Source of the DNA: CBDUXP01 sp965371225 [NCBI: uncultured bacterium]
Lineage (GTDB): Bacteria; Abyssobacteria; SURF-5; CBDUXP01
DNA: 64,000 nucleotides
Assembly: GCA_965371225.1 (NCBI GenBank)
Contig: CBDUXP010000014.1
Span: forward strand, 13,524 to 77,523
Direction of reading: 5' to 3'
The stretch's first letter is position 1, and every line of letters starts with the position of its first letter. The translations under genes and the position numbers were made by a program. The notes under the pieces are model-generated. The model was not told the DNA's origin, searched no databases, and saw only the letters and a program-made list of their open reading frames with translations. Positions 58,968 through 64,000 of the stretch are shown here, in pieces.

Positions 58968-61900
58968 ATGAGCGCGCCGTTCGCGCACCTGCACGTGCAC
59001 TCGTGCTACTCCCTGTTACGGGGCGGGAACGGCCTGCACACGTTGCTGGCGCGGGTGAGCGATCTGGGCATGACCGCCGTGGCGCTCACGGACACGAACG
59101 CCATGTACGGCCTCGTGCCGTTCTACACCGCTTGCCGCGGCCTGGACCTGCATCCCGTCCTCGGCGTCGAGATCACGGGGAAGGCGGTTGCGCCGCAGGC
59201 GCAGCGCCAGGGTTCCGGGCCGGGTGGATATACAACGAACCGCCAAGACGTCCAGAGCAAGACTGGAACCGCAGATTCACGCAGATCCACGCAGACATAT
59301 TCGGGCGGGCCCCCATCGCAATTATTAATGGAATATCCGCGTTCATCTGCGTTCATCCGCGGTTCCTCTTCTCAGTCTTGGCGTCTTGGCGGTTCCCACT
59401 CCCAACGCATCGTTGCGCTTGCACGGAACTTGGCGGGCTACCGCAACCTCTGCCGCCTGACGACGGCGCGGCAGCTCGACCCGGACTTCGATCTCGTGCG
59501 CGCCTGCCTGCGCTACCAGGAGGGCGTGTACTTCCTGACGGCGCACGGGCCCCTGCTCACGGCCCTGGCCGCGCAGGTGCCCGGCTGGCGGGTGTTCGCC
59601 GAGCTGGTGCCGCGGCCGGGCCAGGCATCCCGGGAGCACTTACGGCGGTTGCGCGCCACCGCGCGCACGCTCGGCATCGGCTGCGTCGCGACGAACGATG
59701 TTTTCTTCGCCACGCCGGACGACTACGCGACGCATCGCACCCTGCGCGCCATCGACCATATCGTCGCCCAGGAGCAGCTCGACCCCGCGGCACACGACGT
59801 GGCGCCGCCCGACGCGTGGCTGCGGGCGGCGGATGAGATGGCTGCGGCGTTCCCCGACTGCACCGAGGCGATCGCGAATGCGCAAAAGATTGCCGAGGAC
59901 TGTCGAGTGGACTTGCCCCTGGGCACGCCCCAGTTTCCCCAAGCGCCGGCGGCGCAACCGCCCCCCCACAACGCATATCTGCAACTGCGCGCGCAGTGCG
60001 AGGCGGGACTGCGGCGGCAGTATGGGGCGCGGCCGGGGCCGGCGGTACGCGCGCGGCTGGAGTACGAGCTGGAGGTGATCGACCGGCTGGGCTTCAGCGG
60101 GTATTTCCTCATCGTGGCGGACATCGTGCGGTTCGCGCGGCGTGAGAACATCCCGTGCGTGGGGCGGGGGAGCGCGGCGGACAGTCTGGTGGCCTACGTG
60201 CTCGGCATCGGCGCCGTGGACCCGATCCAGTACGACCTGTACTTCGAGCGCTTCCTGCACCTGGGCCGCACGGACTGCCCGGACATCGACATCGACTTCT
60301 GCTGGCGCGGGCGCGACACGGTGCTGGACTACGTGTACGCGACGTACGGCGCGGACCGGGTGGCGATGATCTGCTCGTTCATCACGTTCGGCGCCCGCTC
60401 GGCGTTTCGCGACGTGGCCAAGACGTTCGGACTCCCGCTCGACGACATCGTGCGCATGTCGTCACGGCTGCCGCATGCCGATGTGGCGAACATCCGCGCC
60501 GCACTCGAACGCTTCCCGGAATGCCGCGACCTGCCGTTCGACGAGGAGCCGTACCGCAGCATCCTCACGCTGGCCGAGCGCATCGACGGGTTCCCGCGCC
60601 ACCTGGGGATCCACCCGTGCGGCATCGTGATCGCGCCGACGCCGCTGACGGACCTGGTACCGCTGGAGCGGGCGACGAAGGGGCTCGTGGTCACGCAGTA
60701 CGACATGCACCCCATCGAGGCGCTCGGGCTGGTGAAGATCGATCTGCTCGGCCAGCGGGCGCTCTCCATCGTCAATGACGCCGCCACCATCGTGCGCGAC
60801 GTCTACGGGCAGCCGCTGGATTTGGAGACCCTCCCCGAACCGGACCCGGTGGTGGCCGAGATGGCGCGCACGGGGGACACCATGGGCTGCTTCCAGATCG
60901 ATTCGCCGGGCATGCGCAACCTGCTCCAGCAGATGCAGGCGGAGACGCGGTTGGACCTGATCAAGGCGCTGAGCCTGATCCGCCCGGGCCCGGCGGCGAG
61001 CGGCATGAAAGAGACTTACGTGCGCCGCGCGCGCGGGCTGGAGCCGACGCCGACGCTGCACCCGATTCTCGACGCACTGCTGGCCGACACGCACGGCGTG
61101 CTACTGTACCAGGAAGACCTGCTGCGCATCGCGCACAAACTGGCGGGGTTCAGCCGGGCGGACGCGGATGCGCTGCGCAAGGCCATGAGCAAGAAGCGGT
61201 CGCCTCAACGCATGGCGGCGGTGCGCGAGCGGTTCCTGCGCGGGTGCGGCGCGCGGGACGTGCCCCCGGCGGTGGCGCAGGAAGTGTGGACGCGCATGAG
61301 CAACTTCGCGGGTTACAGCTACTGCAAGGCTCACGCGTGTACCTACGGGCATATCAGCTATGCGGGGCTGTGGCTGAAGGCCTACTACCCGACGGCGTTC
61401 TACGCGGCGGTGCTCAACAACGCCGCCGGCATGTACAGCACGCGTACCTACCTGGAAGACGCCCGCCGCCACGGCATTCGCGTCCTGCCGGTCGACATCC
61501 ACCAGTCGGACTACTGGACCACTGTGCAGCGCCTTTTTCACCGCCAAGACGCCAAGACCGCCAAGAGAAAAAAACTCGGAACTTCTCAGTTTGGCGGAAC
61601 CCCCTTCTCTACGACAGGTGCTGAGGTGAAATTCGAAACTCCTTGGCGTCTTGGCGGTTCAAAAGAGCCTCCGGTCGCGCTGCGGCTGGGCTTGTGGCAC
61701 GTGGGCGGGCTCGCGAAGACCACCATCGACGCCATGCTCGCCGCGCGGCCGTTCGCCGACCTGCGCGATCTCTGCTACCGCGTGGTGCTGGAACGCGACG
61801 AGGTGGACGCGCTCATTACTTGTGGCGCGTGCGACGGGTTCGGGCTGACGCGCCCGCAATTGCTGTGGGAGGTGGCGCAGGCGTTCGCGCCCATCCAGCG

Positions 61901-62372
61901 CAGCCGCCACGCCGAGCAGCCGCTATTCCCCGGCCAGGTTTTCGTCGGCCACCTGCCGCCCGTGCCCGACCTGCCGGAGTACGACGCGGCGCGGAAGCTG
62001 GAGATGGAACAGGCGGTGCTCGGGCTCGAGTTGAGCATGCACCCGCTGGAGCCCTTCGGCGCACAGCTGGCCGCGTACGACCTCGTCCACGCCGCAGACC
62101 TGCGGACGTACGCGGGGAAGCGCGTGCAGGTAGGCGGGTGGCTCGTGGCATCCCGCCGGGTCATCACCAAGAAGAACGACTACATGCGCTTCGTGACGCT
62201 GGAGGACCCCACGGGATTCGTCGAAGTGGTGTTGTTTCCCGAGACCTATCAGGCTTACGGCCACCTCGTGCGCGGGCACGGGCCGTACATCGTTAGCGGC
62301 CTGGTGGACGACGCGTACGGCGCCTGCACCCTCACCGCCGAGGCCCTCACCGTCCTCGACGCACCGGAGTGA
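58968..62372 (+). CDS. dnaE2: Second DnaE-type DNA polymerase III alpha subunit with two in-frame repeat insertions
   Basis: A 1134-residue DnaE homologue, separate from the main dnaE. It begins with the PHP motif HLHVHSCYSLLRGGNGLHTL, then GVEITGKAV. At about residues 90-143 the frame runs through a palindromic repeat (NRQDVQ to WRLGGS), after which normal PHP sequence resumes at RIVALARNLAGY. The palm has GRGSAADSLVAYVLG and PDIDIDFCWRGRD (D439 region), then YCKAHACTYGHISYAGLWLK. A second insertion at about 857-898 (HRQDAKTAKRKK to WRLGGS) precedes the helix-hairpin-helix region, and an OB fold closes the protein. Catalytic motifs are intact. It resembles error-prone DnaE2/ImuC polymerases, but no imuA-imuB cassette is next to it. 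GTG 58962 is an alternative start. Confidence 0.85.
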   Translation: MSAPFAHLHVHSCYSLLRGGNGLHTLLARVSDLGMTAVALTDTNAMYGLVPFYTACRGLDLHPVLGVEITGKAVAPQAQRQGSGPGGYTTNRQDVQSKTGTADSRRSTQTYSGGPPSQLLMEYPRSSAFIRGSSSQSWRLGGSHSQRIVALARNLAGYRNLCRLTTARQLDPDFDLVRACLRYQEGVYFLTAHGPLLTALAAQVPGWRVFAELVPRPGQASREHLRRLRATARTLGIGCVATNDVFFATPDDYATHRTLRAIDHIVAQEQLDPAAHDVAPPDAWLRAADEMAAAFPDCTEAIANAQKIAEDCRVDLPLGTPQFPQAPAAQPPPHNAYLQLRAQCEAGLRRQYGARPGPAVRARLEYELEVIDRLGFSGYFLIVADIVRFARRENIPCVGRGSAADSLVAYVLGIGAVDPIQYDLYFERFLHLGRTDCPDIDIDFCWRGRDTVLDYVYATYGADRVAMICSFITFGARSAFRDVAKTFGLPLDDIVRMSSRLPHADVANIRAALERFPECRDLPFDEEPYRSILTLAERIDGFPRHLGIHPCGIVIAPTPLTDLVPLERATKGLVVTQYDMHPIEALGLVKIDLLGQRALSIVNDAATIVRDVYGQPLDLETLPEPDPVVAEMARTGDTMGCFQIDSPGMRNLLQQMQAETRLDLIKALSLIRPGPAASGMKETYVRRARGLEPTPTLHPILDALLADTHGVLLYQEDLLRIAHKLAGFSRADADALRKAMSKKRSPQRMAAVRERFLRGCGARDVPPAVAQEVWTRMSNFAGYSYCKAHACTYGHISYAGLWLKAYYPTAFYAAVLNNAAGMYSTRTYLEDARRHGIRVLPVDIHQSDYWTTVQRLFHRQDAKTAKRKKLGTSQFGGTPFSTTGAEVKFETPWRLGGSKEPPVALRLGLWHVGGLAKTTIDAMLAARPFADLRDLCYRVVLERDEVDALITCGACDGFGLTRPQLLWEVAQAFAPIQRSRHAEQPLFPGQVFVGHLPPVPDLPEYDAARKLEMEQAVLGLELSMHPLEPFGAQLAAYDLVHAADLRTYAGKRVQVGGWLVASRRVITKKNDYMRFVTLEDPTGFVEVVLFPETYQAYGHLVRGHGPYIVSGLVDDAYGACTLTAEALTVLDAPE
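59237..59395 (+). repeat. Nested palindromic repeat inside dnaE2, copy 1
   Basis: Outer arms GAACCGCCAAGACG (59237-59250) and CGTCTTGGCGGTTC (59382-59395) are perfect inverted repeats. An inner pair, GGAACCGCAGATTCACGCAG from 59265 and the complementary TCTGCGTTCATCCGCGGTTC ending at 59366, is nested between them. The length is 159 bases, exactly 53 codons. Confidence 0.88.
61538..61661 (+). repeat. Palindromic repeat inside dnaE2, copy 2
   Basis: Left arm TCACCGCCAAGACGCCAAGA (61538-61557, continuing CCGCCAAGAG) and right arm CCTTGGCGTCTTGGCGGTTC (61641-61660) are inverted repeats of the CCGCCAAGACG family, without an inner pair. The insertion is in frame, and the flanks continue in normal DnaE sequence. 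Confidence 0.85.
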
Positions 62373-62391
62373 ATCGCCGCGGCGCCGCTCC

Positions 62392-62799
62392 TTACGTGAG
62401 CACGCTGACACCGCACCGCGTTGCGACGGCGCGGAGATCGATGTCCAAGGTGGCCAGCGCGGCGCGCTGCCGCATTGCGAGTTCAAGATAGGCGGCGTCG
62501 TACGTGGAGAGGCTGTGCTGGCGCGCTAGCGCAAGTGTTTCGGCGAACGCCCGGTGCGCGGTTTCCAGGTCGATGGTAATCGGCAGCGCCGCGAGTAGCT
62601 CGAGAAATCGCGCGCTGTCCGCAGGAGTGAGTCGCCTGCGCCGCTCGCCGACGGCGAGCACGTTAGCCACCTCGAGCGGCCAGATGGCGGGTACGTAACA
62701 CGCATCCTCATCCAGCCTGGTCAAGATGGCATCCGCAGAGGCCTCATCCTCGAAACACCAACTCATGGCGATGGAACAATCGAGGACGAACGCGCTCAA
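62392..62799 (-). CDS. vapC: VapC-type PIN-domain toxin
   Basis: A 135-residue PIN-domain protein, predicted RNase toxin. It has the acidic active-site set: VLDCSIAMSWCFEDE (first Asp), LEVANVL (Glu), TYDAAYLELA (Asp) and TLDIDLRAVA (final Asp). Start is a TTG at 62799 overlapping the antitoxin stop (TTGA), so translation is coupled. The antitoxin gene is directly upstream in the same operon. Confidence 0.88.
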   Translation of the reverse strand: MSAFVLDCSIAMSWCFEDEASADAILTRLDEDACYVPAIWPLEVANVLAVGERRRRLTPADSARFLELLAALPITIDLETAHRAFAETLALARQHSLSTYDAAYLELAMRQRAALATLDIDLRAVATRCGVSVLT

Positions 62800-63038
62800 A
62801 AACGTCGGCCCTCTTCGATCATTTCCCGAACCGAGAGCCCGTCGAGCCGCCGGCCGCGCCGGAACTCTTGCAATTCGCGGATCGTCTCCTTGAGGTCGAC
62901 CTGCCGGTTCTGCGGGGGCGGCACCAGCATGGCGACGGGAACGCGGTGCTTGGTAATGAGAATCCGCTCGCCCTTTGCAACGGCGTCCAAGAGCCGCGGT
63001 AAATGGGTTTTCGCCTCATAGGAACCGACCGTCTTCAT
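62796..63038 (-). CDS. Phd/YefM-type antitoxin
   Basis: An 80-residue antitoxin starting MKTVGSYEAKTHLPRLLDAV, the Phd/YefM DNA-binding N-terminus, followed by GERILITKHRVPVAMLVPP. The acidic C-terminal tail (LDGLSVREMIEEGRRF) would neutralise VapC. The ATG at 63038 has GAGGTGG just upstream; a GTG at 63044 is also in frame. It represses its own operon in known systems. Confidence 0.87.
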   Translation of the reverse strand: MKTVGSYEAKTHLPRLLDAVAKGERILITKHRVPVAMLVPPPQNRQVDLKETIRELQEFRRGRRLDGLSVREMIEEGRRF

Positions 63039-63053
63039 AACCACCTCTAGTAA

Positions 63054-63095
63054 TCTAGTCTACGTCTAGTCTATCGTATCCCCCAGCAAAGTCAA
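63054..63095 (-). promoter_or_regulatory. Autoregulated promoter/operator of the toxin-antitoxin operon
   Basis: On the minus strand TTGACT (63090-63095) and TAGACT (63068-63073) are 16 bases apart. The 9-base sequence TCTAGTCTA (plus strand) occurs twice, at 63054-63062 and 63065-63073, with an 11-base period, and the second copy overlaps the -10 box. Binding of the antitoxin here would block RNA polymerase. Confidence 0.6.
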
Positions 63096-63157
63096 GAGCC
63101 CCCCCATGGCGCTGGCCCGGACCGTGCATCGCAGCGGCGCGCCCGCCGCGCGCGAGA

Positions 63158-63589
63158 TTAGATGGCCTTGAGCGAGGTCTGCGCCCGACACTCGAGCAGA
63201 TTACAGCCGTCCGGGTCGGTAAAGAGGAAGCGGGGGATGGGCTCGCCCGCTACGACGTCGCGCACGACGGTCCCGCCGTGCAAGCGAATGCGCGCGCGCA
63301 GGGCGTCAAACTCGTTCGCGTTCAAGGCGACAGACAACACGGGAAAGTCGTGCCCTTTGGCCACGTAGCCGGGCACCTCGTACAGCGCGATCTGAAATTG
63401 GTCGCGCCGGACCAGCGCGTAGGGCGGGTCCTGGCTCGCGTCCACCTGCTGCATGTCGAAGACGTTTCGGTAGAACGCGAGCGCGCCCCCGAGCTGCCGG
63501 ACGGGCAGCGCGAGATCCCGGTACCGGGGAAAGGTGAGGGGGAGGACGTTCGCCGCGGTGTCCGGGGCGTAGAGTTGTGTGCGTAGCAT
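63158..63589 (-). CDS. VOC-superfamily (glyoxalase-like) protein
   Basis: A 143-residue protein of the vicinal oxygen chelate fold: LALPVRQLGGALAFYRNVFD at the start of the domain, ALVRRDQFQIALYEVPGY, VALNANEFDALRARIRLHG and RFLFTDPDGCNLLEC at the end. Glyoxalase-like enzymes and bleomycin- or fosfomycin-resistance proteins share this fold; metal ligands cannot be assigned safely. ATG 63589 gives a normal-length single-domain protein; the frame is open to 63940. Confidence 0.8.
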   Translation of the reverse strand: MLRTQLYAPDTAANVLPLTFPRYRDLALPVRQLGGALAFYRNVFDMQQVDASQDPPYALVRRDQFQIALYEVPGYVAKGHDFPVLSVALNANEFDALRARIRLHGGTVVRDVVAGEPIPRFLFTDPDGCNLLECRAQTSLKAI

Positions 63590-63591
63590 GG

Positions 63592-63660
63592 TCAACCGTC
63601 CACGAGCAGGATCGCCAGCGACAGCGCTCCTGTAATCAGAAAAATGATCAGCATTTCCAT
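63592..63660 (-). CDS. Possible 22-residue membrane peptide
   Basis: MEMLIIFLITGALSLAILLV plus two residues forms one hydrophobic helix, ending 2 bases before the VOC gene start, with GGAG about 9 bases before the ATG. Leader peptides and small membrane proteins look like this, but so can chance frames. Low confidence. Confidence 0.25.
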   Translation of the reverse strand: MEMLIIFLITGALSLAILLVDG

Positions 63661-63904
63661 TGAAGGCACTCCAGCGGAACCGTCCGCCGCCGCCAGAGTG
63701 TGCAAAGGTGGTGCCAGGTGGTTGCGGCCCCATGCGCGGGCCTGAAAGGCGAGTGAGCGCGGCAGGCAGGCGCGGACTATCCCCCCAGCGGGAGCGTCCG
63801 CCAGGGTCCGGCGCGGTAGATGTTGCCTCCGACGCGGCAACAGGTGCCGCGCTCACGCCCCGTGAACGGGCGTCCGAAGCGGGTCCGGACAGGGTACGCC
63901 TCGA
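63661..63904 (+). other. Intergenic stretch without recognised gene
   Basis: About 240 bases between the VOC region and the tRNA-Gly promoter. Both strands contain open frames but no recognisable protein features or motifs were seen. Confidence 0.4.
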
Positions 63905-63933
63905 TTGACAGGTGGGGGGGTGCTTTCTACTAT
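63905..63933 (+). promoter_or_regulatory. Promoter for tRNA-Gly
   Basis: Consensus TTGACA (63905-63910) and TACTAT (63928-63933) are 17 bases apart, 35 bases before the tRNA 5' end. Confidence 0.65.
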
Positions 63934-63968
63934 GAGGCATCCGGAGTCGGTGACGGCTCCGGCTTCGT

Positions 63969-64000
63969 GCGGGAATAACTCAGTGGTAGAGTGCAACCTT
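63969..64000 (+). tRNA. tRNA-Gly, 5' part only (cut by the window edge)
   Basis: GCGGGAATAACTCAGTGGTA and the next bases match the acceptor, D arm and start of the anticodon stem of a bacterial tRNA-Gly. The window ends at CAACCTT, just before the expected anticodon GCC, so the identity is inferred from the 5' half. Confidence 0.8.

Noticed and set aside
59237-59395. Idea that dnaE2 is a pseudogene broken by the repeat
   Set aside because: The insert length is a multiple of three, no stop appears, and all downstream catalytic motifs are intact and in frame.
58520-59836. Plus-strand frame of 438 codons across the paralogue and dnaE2 start
   Set aside because: It overlaps two well-supported genes and has a low-complexity Arg/Ser composition typical of an off-frame.
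63592-63840. 82-codon minus-strand frame upstream of the VOC gene
   Set aside because: Only its last 22 codons look like a peptide (one hydrophobic helix); the rest has no protein character.
1-64000. CRISPR array, rRNA genes, insertion sequences or prophage
   Set aside because: No regularly spaced repeats with unique spacers, no rRNA sequence, and no transposase, integrase or phage structural gene was seen.

Overview
The window is G+C-rich (about two thirds G+C by eye) and almost fully coding, with short intergenic gaps and many start/stop overlaps of the ATGA, GTGA or TTGA type. It encodes heptose-type lipopolysaccharide core synthesis (hldE, gmhB, waaF, a second heptosyltransferase, an LpxL-type acyltransferase), an outer-membrane barrel, a six-domain ribosomal protein S1, citramalate synthase and two DnaE polymerases. 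This suggests a chromosome segment of a Gram-negative bacterium, probably from a little-cultivated phylum (PVC-like or Hydrogenedentes/Sumerlaeota-like). The phylum guess is inference from gene content and repeat style, not something the sequence proves.

Layout. 1-9060: a GT39-like membrane protein cut by the window edge, then rimO-pgsA-pgpA-pncC-methyltransferase-dnaE. 9160-22292: cell-envelope region with a duplicated-domain barrel protein, an LpxL-like acyltransferase, a deoxyhypusine-synthase-like protein, hldE, Gfo/Idh oxidoreductase, radical SAM, SGNH-like, HAD, DUF1028, gmhB, waaF and a convergent heptosyltransferase. 22408-34106: uvrA, a DinG helicase with an N-terminal JAB-like domain, Sel1 protein, Ser/Thr kinase, four unknown small or secreted proteins, and recQ. 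34248-39892: rpsA, lysC, cimA and an unknown gene. 39960-49845: tRNA-Pro, a lower-GC pentapeptide-repeat membrane protein, a SurA-like lipoprotein, GH130, a GT4/epimerase-like fusion, tRNA-Arg, a GT4, a LarA homologue and a lower-GC HNH-like gene. 49915-64000: hydrolase/SDR pair, tRNA-His, dinB, a decayed MNT/HEPN module, GNAT, GT39, a tandem pair of unknown paralogues, dnaE2, a VapC/Phd toxin-antitoxin pair, a VOC protein and the 5' part of a tRNA-Gly.

The most unusual signal is a set of dispersed nested palindromic repeats. One family has arms of the type CCGCCAAGACGCCAAG, and encloses two other arm families (CCACCAAGGCACCAAGG and CCGCAGATTACGCAGATT). A fourth family has GTAGGGGC ends. They occur between genes (3651-3881, 21098-21223, 54497-54568) and also inside coding sequence without breaking the frame: twice in dnaE2 (59237-59395 and 61538-61661) and once in recQ (33036-33094). 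In all (a)-family copies with two full arms the open frame is the same one, reading RQD at the left arm and WRLGG at the right arm. This resembles the Rickettsia palindromic elements that add peptides to host proteins.

A second recurring signal is a -10 box of the type TGCTAnACT lying only 6-12 bases before start codons, which would give leaderless or nearly leaderless mRNAs. The rest is ordinary core metabolism, DNA repair and envelope biogenesis.
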